Shown: positions 1 to 7,790, counted from the first letter of the stretch. The stretch is 13,051 nt of DNA from Bryobacteraceae bacterium (GCA_947456995.1 CANGVB010000036.1:1-13051), one strand, 5' to 3'. Numbers and translations are program-made. Notes: a model not told the origin generated them from the letters alone.

Positions 1-1697
1 AGGTCTTTGCCGGAGGAGTCCTGCCAGTGGAGGGTGATGCTTTCTGTTTCCTGGTCGGCTATGCCGGAGAGGGTGAGGCGGAGGGATTGCCAGTTGGTGG
101 GGAGAGTGATCTTGTTGGCGGTTTGAGGTTGCCAGTTGGTGGGAGCGGGTTTGAGTGTGTCGAAGCGATAGGCCGTGATGCTGTGACGGCCGTTGCGGGA
201 GGGGAATTCAGCGACCTTGATTGGTGTCTTGTTGAGAGAGGCGGCGAGGGTGACCACGCGTTGCCATTGCTCCTGGTAGATGGGCATGACGCTTGAGACG
301 AGCCAGACCTGACGGTCTTTCTGGATGAGGGTGGAGAGCTTGGTTGTGGTTTCGGGGGACAGTGTTGGGGCGAGGGTATCGAAGTAGAACTCGGAGGCGT
401 TGAGGCGACCGCCGGAAAGGATGTTGAGAGAACGGTCTATGCCCCAGGAGGTGGTGACTGCTTCGAGGGTGGGGTTCTGATCGAAGAATTCTTTGGCGCG
501 GGTGGTCATGTCGCTGTAGTGGTTGACGCCGCCGGTTTGTTTGGCCTGGACGGTGTATTGCGTGTAGGAGCGAGTGGCGTCGTAGGCGCTGACGAGGAGG
601 AGGAGGATGCTCACGAGCTGGACTGGTTTGGGGGTGGCGATGATGGCGATGGCGGCACCGAGTTGCCAGAGTGGGGCCATGAGGAGGAGGTGGTGCATGC
701 GGCCAGCGTCGGGGAAGGCGAGGTTCCAGAGCCAGACGCCGATGGCTGTCGAGTAGAGGGTGAGGGCGAGGCGTTGTCTGGTGAAGGCAGCGGCGAGGAG
801 GCCGGTGAAGAAAAGAGCTAGCAAGGCTGGGCTGCGATTGAAGGAATGGCCGACGGTGAATTCCATGGTCCAGTTGCCTCGGAGCATGAGGTCGAAGACG
901 TGGATACGGTCTGTGAGGAGTTTGGACCAGTCGGCTGGTGCTTTAGTGCTGGCTTTGCCGAAGCCGAGGATGACTTCCGGGACGGCCCAGGCGAAGTAGA
1001 GGATGGGGCTGACGATAGTGATGGCAAGGAGGAGTGCGGCAGGGACGTACCACCACTTGAGGTGTTGCCAGGTGGGTTTGAATTTGAAGAGGATGATGGC
1101 CGGGGCGAGGGAGCCGAGCACCCAAATGAAGGTGAGTTTTTCGTGGAAGGCGAAGGCAAGGAATGCTGTTGCGAGGAGGAAGAGCGGAGCGCCGCCGGTG
1201 CGCCACCATTGCTGGAGTGCGGCGATGGCGGAGAGGACCAGGAGTTGCTGGAGGAGGATGGGGCCGAAGCCGGTGGGGAGGTGAAGGACGAGTTCTACGT
1301 CGACTAGCAGGAGGCCGAGAGTGAGGGCGGCGGCCCAGGGGCCTGCTTCGCGGCGGGCGATCCAGTAGGCGAGGAGGAAGATGGCGAAGGCGAGGAAGAG
1401 GTTAGTGAAGCGGAAGACTGTGGGGCTGGTGCCGAAGAGGCGCATGGGGACGGCGTAGAGGAATGAATCGAGGGTGCCAACGTAAGGCATGGTGACGAAG
1501 GGGATGGGGCGGTGGGCGATGGTGTAGCCCCAGGGGAGGTCGAGTTTTTCTTCGGCACCGTAGGCGATTTTATGAGCTAGAGGGAGGAAGTGGGCCTCGT
1601 CGTATTCGAGGCCCAGATCGTAGACCCAAGGGAGGGTGGCGGCGAGTAGAGCCACCAGTGAGGCACAAATGATGACGAGGTCTAAGCGTCGCTTCAC
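1..1697 (-). CDS. GT-C-fold membrane glycosyltransferase, GT39/ArnT-like (3' end cut by window edge)
   Basis: An open frame without stops runs 565 codons from a GTG at 1697 to the left edge, so the C-terminus is missing. The product is a polytopic inner-membrane protein. A first hydrophobic helix (residues 7-22) is followed by a short external loop with the motif LEYDEAHFLP, whose D33-E34 sits where GT39/PMT and ArnT-type enzymes carry their catalytic acidic pair. Several more hydrophobic helices fill residues about 70-370. After about residue 400 the sequence becomes soluble and rich in short beta-like stretches, probably a periplasmic domain. Such enzymes transfer a sugar from a polyprenyl-phosphate donor to a lipid, glycan or protein. 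The GTG overlaps the TGA of the lipoprotein gene (GTGA), and I see no Shine-Dalgarno site, so translation is probably coupled. The fold class is fairly sure; acceptor and sugar are unknown. Confidence 0.85.
   Translation of the reverse strand, partial: MKRRLDLVIICASLVALLAATLPWVYDLGLEYDEAHFLPLAHKIAYGAEEKLDLPWGYTIAHRPIPFVTMPYVGTLDSFLYAVPMRLFGTSPTVFRFTNLFLAFAIFLLAYWIARREAGPWAAALTLGLLLVDVELVLHLPTGFGPILLQQLLVLSAIAALQQWWRTGGAPLFLLATAFLAFAFHEKLTFIWVLGSLAPAIILFKFKPTWQHLKWWYVPAALLLAITIVSPILYFAWAVPEVILGFGKASTKAPADWSKLLTDRIHVFDLMLRGNWTMEFTVGHSFNRSPALLALFFTGLLAAAFTRQRLALTLYSTAIGVWLWNLAFPDAGRMHHLLLMAPLWQLGAAIAIIATPKPVQLVSILLLLVSAYDATRSYTQYTVQAKQTGGVNHYSDMTTRAKEFFDQNPTLEAVTTSWGIDRSLNILSGGRLNASEFYFDTLAPTLSPETTTKLSTLIQKDRQVWLVSSVMPIYQEQWQRVVTLAASLNKTPIKVAEFPSRNGRHSITAYRFDTLKPAPTNWQPQTANKITLPTNWQSLRLTLSGIADQETESITLHWQDSSGKD
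87..143. repeat. 15-bp direct repeat inside the GT-C gene
   Basis: The same 15 bases, ttgccagttggtggg, occur at 87-101 and 129-143, exactly 42 bp (14 codons) apart and in the same reading frame. On the coding (minus) strand both copies encode PTNWQ in the soluble C-terminal part of the glycosyltransferase. It may be a small tandem duplication or two related beta strands; there is no sign of a mobile element. Confidence 0.6.
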
Positions 1698-2359
1698 TTG
1701 GTAACGATGAAGTCCTTCGGTGCGCTGAGCTTGCCGTCTGGATTCTTGATGGTGACTTTGAATTTGCCGGGTTTGGCGTAGAGGGCAGGTGGGACGATTG
1801 CGCCGAGGGCGTCGACGTTGCCGAAGTTGGTTTCGAGTTCTTTGCCGTCGATGAGGATCTTTGCGCCGGGGAGGAAGTTGGAGCCGGCGATGCCCATGGC
1901 GGAGCCACCGGTGGCCTGGACGTTGAAGCCCTTGGCGGCTGGGGTGGTATCGGGATGGACCGATTTGATTTCTGGGGCGGGGCCGGATTTGGCGAGGACG
2001 ATCCACTGGATGGTGTTGGTGGGGCGGCCGTCGGGAGTTTCAACCGAGACTGCGTAGGTGCCTGGCTTGGAGAACATGGCAGTGGGGACGAGGGCGGCGA
2101 GGGAGGTGCCGTCACCGGAGGCGGTTTCGAGTGGCATGCCGTTGAGCTTGATGCGGGAGCCTTTGATGAGGTTGCTGCCGAGGACACTGAGGGCGGATGC
2201 GCCGCCTGGTTGCTGGTTGAAGGGTTGGCCTTCCATCACCTTGTCGGGGAGGATTTTTTCGATCTTCGCCTCAGGCAGGACTGGTGCTTTTTCTTTTTCT
2301 GATACGCAGGAGCTCAGGAAGACAGTTGATGCAAGAGCTACGATGCTCAAATATTTCAT
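1694..2359 (-). CDS. Lipoprotein with two tandem TIG/IPT-like domains
   Basis: The 221-residue product begins with a lipoprotein signal peptide: MKYLSIVALASTVF followed by lipobox LSSC, with Cys18 as the expected lipidated residue. The mature part is two copies of one Ig-like unit, residues about 31-122 and 129-219. They align on VLGSNLIKGSRIKLNG / IAGSNFLPGAKILIDG, then LET...G, then KPGTYAVSVETPDG / KPGKFKVTIKNPDG, ending in a WIV/FIV strand. This matches the GSNF..G..V.(I/V).G and NPDG pattern of TIG/IPT folds, which usually bind partners or carbohydrate and are not enzymes. The ATG at 2359 lies 7 nt after the upstream gene's stop, with only a weak purine-rich stretch as ribosome site. Set between two GT-C genes, it could hold an acceptor or scaffold the glycosylation machinery at the membrane; that role is inference. 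Confidence 0.85.
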   Translation of the reverse strand: MKYLSIVALASTVFLSSCVSEKEKAPVLPEAKIEKILPDKVMEGQPFNQQPGGASALSVLGSNLIKGSRIKLNGMPLETASGDGTSLAALVPTAMFSKPGTYAVSVETPDGRPTNTIQWIVLAKSGPAPEIKSVHPDTTPAAKGFNVQATGGSAMGIAGSNFLPGAKILIDGKELETNFGNVDALGAIVPPALYAKPGKFKVTIKNPDGKLSAPKDFIVTK

Positions 2360-2366
2360 TTCTTAT

Positions 2367-4241
2367 TCAGGTTAAGCGATAGACAGCGTATCTGCCATCG
2401 TCGAAGACGGTTTGTGTGTTTGGGACGATGACGAAGGGTTTGACGAGGCCGCTTTCGAGGAAGGTTCCGCCGTAGATGGTGCCGCCGCGTTTGGCGCGCT
2501 CGCGGTCTACGATGATGAACTTGAAGCCGCTGGATTTGAGGCGGGCGATCATGACGGCGGGGTCGGTGATTGGGGTACCGGCGTGAACGTTGCCAAGCCA
2601 GGTGTAGGTGTAGCCGCCGAACCAGTCACCATAGGACTTGCCGGGGGAGTAGGCGCGGATGTCGTCGCAGAACCAGGTGTAGACCATGTCGTTTTTCTTT
2701 ACGACGCTGGAGGCGGCCTGTGTGGCGCGGTAGTAGGGGAGGACGGCGTTGAGGACGAGTTGAGTGGCAGGCCAGGTGACGGGTGGGGGGACGCCGTAGC
2801 GGATGACGTTGCTGGTGAGGAGGGTGGTGGAGAGCAGTAGGGGGAGAAGCAGGAGAGGGATTGCAGCGTTGCGCCAATTGAGGCGTGCGAGTGCGCTGAG
2901 CAGCAGGAGGGCCCAGATGGGAAGGAGGCAGGCTTCGTAGCGCATGACTTGCCCGGAGCGGAACCAGACGATGGTGAAGAAGAGGCTGCCGAGGATGGCG
3001 ACCCAGGTGGCGGCATCGATTTTTGTGCGGCGGAGGGTGAGGGCTAGTGCGCCGATGGCGAGGAGGATGAGGCAGGAGGGGCCGAAGCGGAAGAGGTCTG
3101 CGTAGCGATCTGGCGTGACGGTGATCATGTTCCAGGGCATGGCGAGGAAGGCGAAAAGATCGCGGCCGACGCCGTAGCCTGCGTTGACCTGGAAGAGGGC
3201 CTTGACGTCTGGGGAGTCGCTTAAGAAGGGATAGAAGGGACTGCCGGTGAAGCGCCAGCCACGGAACCACCAGGCGATGCCGACGGCGGTGACGGCGGAG
3301 CCGATGATGAGCGAGCGTTTGATTTTGCGATGGCCCATGAGGTCTGCGATGAGGAAGTAGGCGACGACGAGGAGGCCCTGAAGTTTGCTTGCACCGGCAG
3401 AGCCGAGGAGGAGGCCGGCGGCGATGAGGGTGTTGCTAGTACGGGCGCGGAGGAGGAGACAGAGGCCGGCGGTGAGCCAGGTGGTGAGGGCGAGGTCTGC
3501 GTATTCCTGCCTTGCAATGTAGCCGAAGATGGGGGAGCCGAAAACGAGGGAGGCTGCAGCGAGGAGGCCAAGGGGGATGCGGTAACGGCGGGCCATCCAG
3601 GCGAAGAGGCCAAGGAGGATGGCGAGGTATTCGAGGTTGACGAGCTTGACGATGTTGGCGTCGCCGGTGAGCCACCACTGGCGCATGTAGAGCATGACGG
3701 GCATGTGGGGCTGGGCGTTGAAGCGGATGCCCTCGTGATAGGGGATCTTTTGTTGCTCCATGTAGTGACGGGCTGCGGCCATGTGGTACATGGTGCTGTC
3801 GTATTCGAGGATGGGGAGCATGAGGTCTGGGATGAGGATGAGGAGGACGGGGATGGCCCAGATGTAAGCCCAGCGGAGGCGCGGGAGTTTGATTTCGCGC
3901 CAGGTGAGGGCGAGGCCGAGGATGGCCTGGAGGAGGGTGAAGGCGATGAGGCCTTTGAAGGTGAGGCGGCCGAAGGAGCCGAAGAGGAAGAGGCCGAGGG
4001 CGGCTGAGGCGGTGCCGAGGGCGAGGGCTGAGGCGTGCTTGAGGCCTTTGGCTAGATTGAGCTTGAGGATGCTGAGGATGGCGAGGCCGAAGAGATAGTC
4101 GGCTATGGCGATGGGGAGAGTGGTGAGGATTGCCTGAAGGGCGTAGCGGGCTGTGAGCGCGGGGTCAAAGCTTTGGCTGAGGAGAGTTTGAAAATTGGGG
4201 AGCCACCAGTCTGGGAACCAGCTCCAGGGGGCCGGGCTCAC
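2367..4241 (-). CDS. GT-C-like polytopic membrane glycosyltransferase with long N-terminal membrane extension
   Basis: This 624-residue protein has many hydrophobic helices through about residue 480, then a soluble tail of about 130 residues containing YTWFCDDIRAYSPGKSYGDW. The likely catalytic loop holds LEYDSTMYHMAAARHYM, with D148 in the place of the essential Asp of GT-C enzymes; the D-x-x-x-Y-H arrangement is common in the RgtA/B/C/D-like bacterial families. Unusually, about 140 residues with some four hydrophobic segments precede this loop, whereas in classical GT39 proteins it follows the first helix. The start is a GTG whose last bases form the upstream gene's stop (GTGA, 4-nt overlap), implying translational coupling to the polyprenyl-sugar synthase that would supply its donor. 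It differs clearly from the GT-C protein two genes downstream, so the two probably add different residues or use different acceptors. Substrate unknown. Confidence 0.83.
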   Translation of the reverse strand: MSPAPWSWFPDWWLPNFQTLLSQSFDPALTARYALQAILTTLPIAIADYLFGLAILSILKLNLAKGLKHASALALGTASAALGLFLFGSFGRLTFKGLIAFTLLQAILGLALTWREIKLPRLRWAYIWAIPVLLILIPDLMLPILEYDSTMYHMAAARHYMEQQKIPYHEGIRFNAQPHMPVMLYMRQWWLTGDANIVKLVNLEYLAILLGLFAWMARRYRIPLGLLAAASLVFGSPIFGYIARQEYADLALTTWLTAGLCLLLRARTSNTLIAAGLLLGSAGASKLQGLLVVAYFLIADLMGHRKIKRSLIIGSAVTAVGIAWWFRGWRFTGSPFYPFLSDSPDVKALFQVNAGYGVGRDLFAFLAMPWNMITVTPDRYADLFRFGPSCLILLAIGALALTLRRTKIDAATWVAILGSLFFTIVWFRSGQVMRYEACLLPIWALLLLSALARLNWRNAAIPLLLLPLLLSTTLLTSNVIRYGVPPPVTWPATQLVLNAVLPYYRATQAASSVVKKNDMVYTWFCDDIRAYSPGKSYGDWFGGYTYTWLGNVHAGTPITDPAVMIARLKSSGFKFIIVDRERAKRGGTIYGGTFLESGLVKPFVIVPNTQTVFDDGRYAVYRLT

Positions 4242-4978
4242 GCGGCCGAACTCGTACCTTGTGCGATTTTAGCTTCGGCTGCGGGTTGCTCCAGGGGGGT
4301 GAAGCGGTATTTGACGAGGGTCCACATGGCGTGGAAGCCGTCCTGCCAGCGGATTTTTTTGCCTTCGAGGATGCCGCGGGCGTTGTACTTGATGGGGACT
4401 TCGTGGATTGGGTGGCCGAGGCGGCGGACTTTGGCGGTGACCTCGGGGCAGAATTCAAAGCGGAGGCAGCGGAGGCGCATGGCGCGGAGGACGTCAATGC
4501 GGAAGGCTTTGTAGGCGGTGGCTTCGTCGGTGATCGAGCAGGTGTAGAGGATGTTGGTGGTGGTGGTGAGGATTTTGTTGGCGAGCCAGTTGGCGAACTT
4601 CATGCCTTCGAGGTTGCCCATGAAGCGGCTGCCGTAGACAACAGTGGCCTGGCCGTCGACGATGGGCTGGAGGACTTTGAGGTAGTCGTTGGGGTCGTAT
4701 TCGAGGTCTCCGTCCTGGATGAGGACGATGTCGCCGGTGGCTTTGCGGATGCCGATGCGGATGGCAGCGCCTTTGCCGAAGTTTTCTACGGAGTGGTGGA
4801 TGGCGACGAGACCGTGATAGCGATCGAGGATTTCTGAGGTGCCGTCGGTTGAGCCATCGTCGACGATGATGATTTCTTTTTCGCAACCAGCGGGAAGGGC
4901 TGCCTTCATCACACGGTCGAGGACCATGGGGATCACGTTTACTTCGTTGTAGACGGGGATGATGATGGAGATCTTCAC
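4238..4978 (-). CDS. DPM1-like family 2 glycosyltransferase (polyprenyl-phosphate sugar synthase)
   Basis: The 246-residue product shows a complete GT-A fold of family 2. The nucleotide-binding N-terminus is KISIIIPVYNE with VDDGSTDGT at 39-47, the metal-binding DxD is D89-G-D91 in IQDGDLEYDP, and YGSRFMGN and TDEATAYKAFR follow. Length and motifs fit soluble dolichyl/undecaprenyl-phosphate mannose or glucose synthases, which move a sugar from an NDP-sugar to a polyprenyl phosphate on the cytoplasmic face. No membrane helices are evident. I place the start at a GTG (4978), 5 nt after the methyltransferase stop. The frame stays open further upstream, but that part is a proline/arginine-rich shadow of the methyltransferase gene. 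There is no clear Shine-Dalgarno site. The direct neighbours downstream are GT-C proteins, the class that consumes such lipid-linked sugars. The exact sugar cannot be read from sequence. Confidence 0.92.
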   Translation of the reverse strand: MKISIIIPVYNEVNVIPMVLDRVMKAALPAGCEKEIIIVDDGSTDGTSEILDRYHGLVAIHHSVENFGKGAAIRIGIRKATGDIVLIQDGDLEYDPNDYLKVLQPIVDGQATVVYGSRFMGNLEGMKFANWLANKILTTTTNILYTCSITDEATAYKAFRIDVLRAMRLRCLRFEFCPEVTAKVRRLGHPIHEVPIKYNARGILEGKKIRWQDGFHAMWTLVKYRFTPLEQPAAEAKIAQGTSSAA

Positions 4979-4983
4979 GGGGT

Positions 4984-5709
4984 TTATCGCTTTTCGAGGA
5001 CGGCGAAAACGCTTTGTCCGAAGGGAGGGGTGACCCAGCCTTCGAGTTTTTCGAGGACTGGGACGATGCGTTTGTCGAAGAGTTCGATCTGGTCTTCGCT
5101 TTGTTCTGTGCGCTGGAAGATTTTGGCGTTGGCCCACCAGCCGAAGAAACCGACGGTGTTCATGTAGCGGAGTTCGGTGGCGTGGAAGCCGGCTTCGTTT
5201 GCGGTTTTGGCAAAGCCTGCGCAGGTGTATCGGCGGTAATGGCCGAGGAATTTGTCGATGGGGCCGTAGAGGGCCATGAAGGCGGGAACGATGAGGACGG
5301 CTTTGCCGCCTTTGGGCAAAATCGAAGCGAAGGCCTTGAGGGTGCCGAGATCGTCTTCGATGTGTTCGAGGACGTTGAGGCAGACGACGCTGTCGGGGGA
5401 TTCGGATTTGAGGTCCTGGAATTTGGGGTCCATGGCGTCGAGGACCATGGAGCGGATGTTTTGCTGGTGGTTGAAACGGGCCTGGTGCTGGGCGACGCAG
5501 TTGGCATCGATATCGACACCGATGATGTGCTGACGGTCTGCAATCATGCGGGTGAAGTTGCCGATGCCGCAGCCGACTTCTACGACGCGCTGGCCGAGTG
5601 GGGCCATGGCGAGACGGGCCTGCCACTGGAAATAGTTGACCGCGCGCGACATGCGTTGCTGGTCACGGACGGTGTAGTCGCTGGTTGTGGAGACTTCGCT
5701 TGGGATCAA
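4984..5709 (-). CDS. Class I SAM-dependent methyltransferase
   Basis: The 241-residue soluble protein carries the SAM-binding signature VVEVGCGIGNFT (motif I, residues 42-53), the acidic end of strand beta2 in GVDID (64-68) and LNVLEHIEDD (111-120) in the motif IV region. A GHYRRYT segment at 156-162 is typical of the small-molecule or glycolipid-associated group often found beside DPM1-like glycosyltransferases. The start is taken as TTG at 5709: an in-frame stop lies four codons upstream, and the region before the next candidate, Met20, looks conserved in style (residues 9-30). A purine-rich AGAAGA directly precedes the TTG. As first gene of the glycosylation operon it may methylate the lipid-linked sugar or another pathway product. 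The methyl acceptor is unknown. Confidence 0.9.
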   Translation of the reverse strand: MIPSEVSTTSDYTVRDQQRMSRAVNYFQWQARLAMAPLGQRVVEVGCGIGNFTRMIADRQHIIGVDIDANCVAQHQARFNHQQNIRSMVLDAMDPKFQDLKSESPDSVVCLNVLEHIEDDLGTLKAFASILPKGGKAVLIVPAFMALYGPIDKFLGHYRRYTCAGFAKTANEAGFHATELRYMNTVGFFGWWANAKIFQRTEQSEDQIELFDKRIVPVLEKLEGWVTPPFGQSVFAVLEKR

Positions 5710-5761
5710 TCTTCTATTCTAAGCCAGCGCGGGGGCGGTTACACTGGTTGTTTACCTACAC
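5710..5761. promoter_or_regulatory. Divergent intergenic region between the glycosylation and ftsY operons
   Basis: Only 52 bp separate the TTG at 5709 from the ATG at 5762, so promoters for both operons should lie here or reach into the coding ends. On the minus strand TAGAAT (5716-5721) resembles a -10 box, with a poor -35 candidate GTGTAA (5739-5744) 17 bp upstream. It lies so close to the TTG that the transcript would be almost leaderless. On the plus strand the best -10 guess is TACACT (5740-5745). No Shine-Dalgarno site precedes the ftsY ATG. The hexamers are weak; the location is firmer than the exact boxes. Confidence 0.35.
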
Positions 5762-6679
5762 ATGAGCAGCCTACTGGACCGCCTCAAGCAAGGCATCCAA
5801 AAAACTCGCAGTGGCCTGGTTGGATCTCTTGACAATCTGATACATGGCCGCAAGGAAATTGATCCTGATTTGCTCGAAGAACTCGAGTACTCGCTGATCA
5901 GTTCGGATATTGGTGTGCGCACCGCAACGGAGATCCTGGACAGCATCCGGCAGCGGGTGGAGCGTCAGCAGTTGTCGGACGCGGCTGAATTGCGGGCGAT
6001 GATACGCCAGCAGTTGCTGGATATTCTCGAAGCCCAAGAGAAGCCGATGAACTGGGCGGGGACGCCGCCGACGGTGGTGATGATTGTCGGTGTGAACGGT
6101 GTGGGTAAGACCACAACGATCGGCAAGCTGGCGAACCGGTTTAAGAGTGACGGGCAGAGTGTTTTGATTTGCGCAGCAGATACGTTTCGTGCGGCGGCGA
6201 TTGAGCAGCTTGAGGTTTGGGCCAAGCGCAGCGACGTTGACATGATTCGGCAGCAGACGGGTGCAGACCCGAGCGCGGTGTTGTTTGATGCGCTGGCAGC
6301 GGCGCAGGCTCGATCTTCTACGCTGGTGCTGGTGGATACCGCAGGGCGTTTGCATAACAAGGCGCACTTGATGGCAGAGCTTGAGAAGATGACGCGGACT
6401 GCGCGGCGGGTGATTCCTGATGCACCGCACGAGGTTTGGCTGGTGCTGGATGCGACGACCGGGCAGAATGGGCTTGAGCAGGCCAAGAAGTTTACTGAGA
6501 GCGCGGGCGTGACCGGGATTGTGCTGACGAAGCTGGATGGCACGGCCAAGGGCGGCGTGGTGGTTGCGATTGCTCGCGAGATGAATTTGCCGATCCGGTA
6601 TGTTGGGGTTGGCGAACAGATTGATGACTTGATTCCTTTTGAGGCGGACAAATTTGTTGCATCCCTATTCGACAATTGA
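5762..6679 (+). CDS. ftsY: Signal recognition particle receptor FtsY
   Basis: The 305-residue product is a full SRP-type GTPase receptor. It docks the SRP-ribosome complex at the inner membrane for co-translational insertion. The N domain spans residues about 1-95. The G domain follows: P-loop GVNGVGKTTTIGKLA (110-124), DTFRAAA (140-146), G3 DTAGR (192-196), G4 TKLD (256-259) and closing loop VGVGE (281-285). The long acidic A domain of the E. coli protein is absent. Membrane contact would rest on the amphipathic start MSSLLDRLKQGIQKTRSGLV, as in other short FtsY proteins. The ATG has no visible Shine-Dalgarno site and lies just after the divergent gap. It heads the plus-strand gene run, with ribD 25 nt downstream. 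Confidence 0.97.
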   Translation: MSSLLDRLKQGIQKTRSGLVGSLDNLIHGRKEIDPDLLEELEYSLISSDIGVRTATEILDSIRQRVERQQLSDAAELRAMIRQQLLDILEAQEKPMNWAGTPPTVVMIVGVNGVGKTTTIGKLANRFKSDGQSVLICAADTFRAAAIEQLEVWAKRSDVDMIRQQTGADPSAVLFDALAAAQARSSTLVLVDTAGRLHNKAHLMAELEKMTRTARRVIPDAPHEVWLVLDATTGQNGLEQAKKFTESAGVTGIVLTKLDGTAKGGVVVAIAREMNLPIRYVGVGEQIDDLIPFEADKFVASLFDN

Positions 6680-6704
6680 GCGCATTGAAGTACTGAACCC
6701 GTAC

Positions 6705-7790
6705 ATGCGCGAGGCGATGGATCTGGCGCGGGCGCGGATGGGACAGACCAGCCCGAACCCGAGCGTGGGCTGTGTGATCGTGCGTGATGGCGAGGTGGTG
6801 GGGCGCGGGGCTCATATCTATGCCAACAAGGATCATGCAGAAGTGGTGGCGCTGGCGCAGGCTGGTGCGGCTGCCAAGGATGCCGATGTGTATGTGACGC
6901 TTGAGCCTTGCAGCTATCACGGACGGACGGGGCCTTGTGCGGATGTGCTGATTGAGGCTGGGGTGAAGCGTGTGTTTGTAGCGATGCAGGACCCGAACCC
7001 GATGGTATCGGGCGAGGGGATGCACAGGCTGCGGGCGGCTGGGATCAGTGTCGAGATGGATCACATTGCGCAGGTGGAGGCGGCGAGGATCAATGAGCCG
7101 TTTACGCATTTTATGCGGACGCAGCGGCCGCTGGTGACGTTGAAGAGTGCGGTGACGCTGGACGGGAAGATTGCTGCGCCTGAGGACAACGAGGGCTGGA
7201 TTACGAGTGAATCGGCGCGGCGGCATGTGCAGAGCATCCGGCACTGGAGCGATGTGATGATCACGGGCATTGGTACGGTGCTGGCCGATGATTGTTTGTT
7301 GACTGACAGGACTGGGGTGGAACGGTCTCGACCGTTGTTGCGGGTGGTGCTGGATTCGCAGTTGCGGCTGCCGCTGACTTCGCGGATGGTGGTGACGGCT
7401 GACAACGATGTGATGGTGGCGACGACTACTGCGGCATCGCCCTCTCGCCGGAAGGCGCTTGAGGACAAGGGCGTTGAAGTGATGGTGTTTGACAGCGAGA
7501 CCGGGCGGGTGAGCCTGGAATTGTTGATCCAGGAACTGGGGCGGCGGCGGTATCTTTCGGCGATGATCGAGGCCGGGAGCAAGGTGAACTGGGGGGCGCT
7601 CGATAGCGAAGTGGTGGACAAAGTGTTTTTCTATTACGCACCGAAGATTCTGGGCGGGATGCAAAGCTTGCCGATTGCCGGTGGATTGGGCAGGCGGCGC
7701 AGGGCTGATGCGATTCTGCTGGAGGATGTGAAGCTGCATCCGGTGGCGCCGGAAGAATTTGCCGTTGAGGCTTGGTTGAAGAAGGGCTAG
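6705..7790 (+). CDS. ribD: Bifunctional riboflavin biosynthesis deaminase/reductase RibD
   Basis: The 361-residue enzyme performs two successive cytosolic steps of riboflavin synthesis: deamination of the pyrimidine intermediate, then reduction of its ribosyl side chain with NADPH. The N-terminal deaminase domain (about 1-140) shows TSPNPSVGCVIV, the zinc and proton-relay motif HAEV (44-47) and EPCSYHGRTGPC, which supplies zinc ligands C69 and C78. The reductase domain (about 141-361) begins with VTLKSAVTLDGKIA and has WITSESARRHVQSIR and TVLADD. Two small departures from consensus are EAG in place of the usual EGG near residue 290 and DDC for DDP near 195-197. The ATG at 6705 gives the family's usual beginning; longer TTG starts would overlap ftsY. 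The stop is immediately followed by the ribE ATG. Confidence 0.96.
   Translation: MREAMDLARARMGQTSPNPSVGCVIVRDGEVVGRGAHIYANKDHAEVVALAQAGAAAKDADVYVTLEPCSYHGRTGPCADVLIEAGVKRVFVAMQDPNPMVSGEGMHRLRAAGISVEMDHIAQVEAARINEPFTHFMRTQRPLVTLKSAVTLDGKIAAPEDNEGWITSESARRHVQSIRHWSDVMITGIGTVLADDCLLTDRTGVERSRPLLRVVLDSQLRLPLTSRMVVTADNDVMVATTTAASPSRRKALEDKGVEVMVFDSETGRVSLELLIQELGRRRYLSAMIEAGSKVNWGALDSEVVDKVFFYYAPKILGGMQSLPIAGGLGRRRRADAILLEDVKLHPVAPEEFAVEAWLKKG
7778..7786 (+). promoter_or_regulatory. Ribosome binding site of ribE inside the end of ribD
   Basis: GAAGAAGGG lies within the last ribD codons, about 4-5 nt before the ribE ATG at 7791, which directly follows the ribD TAG. This supports independent but coupled initiation at the zero-gap junction. 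Confidence 0.65.

Noticed and set aside
3330..4007. Acidic Glu/Gly/Asp-rich open frames on the plus strand across 1-5700
   Set aside because: They are antisense shadows of the hydrophobic minus-strand genes (Leu, Ala and Phe codons read backwards as Glu and Gly) and lack any recognisable motif or ribosome site.
4979..5626. Upstream in-frame extension of the family 2 glycosyltransferase
   Set aside because: The extension is Arg/Pro/His-rich and overlaps the methyltransferase gene. The GT-A fold begins at the GTG at 4978.
6639..6704. Longer RibD with a TTG start at 6639
   Set aside because: It would overlap the ftsY end by 41 nt and add residues unlike the family. The ATG at 6705 gives the usual RibD beginning.
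6680..6704. FMN riboswitch before ribD
   Set aside because: The spacer is only 25 nt, far too short for an RFN element, and none of its conserved pieces is visible.
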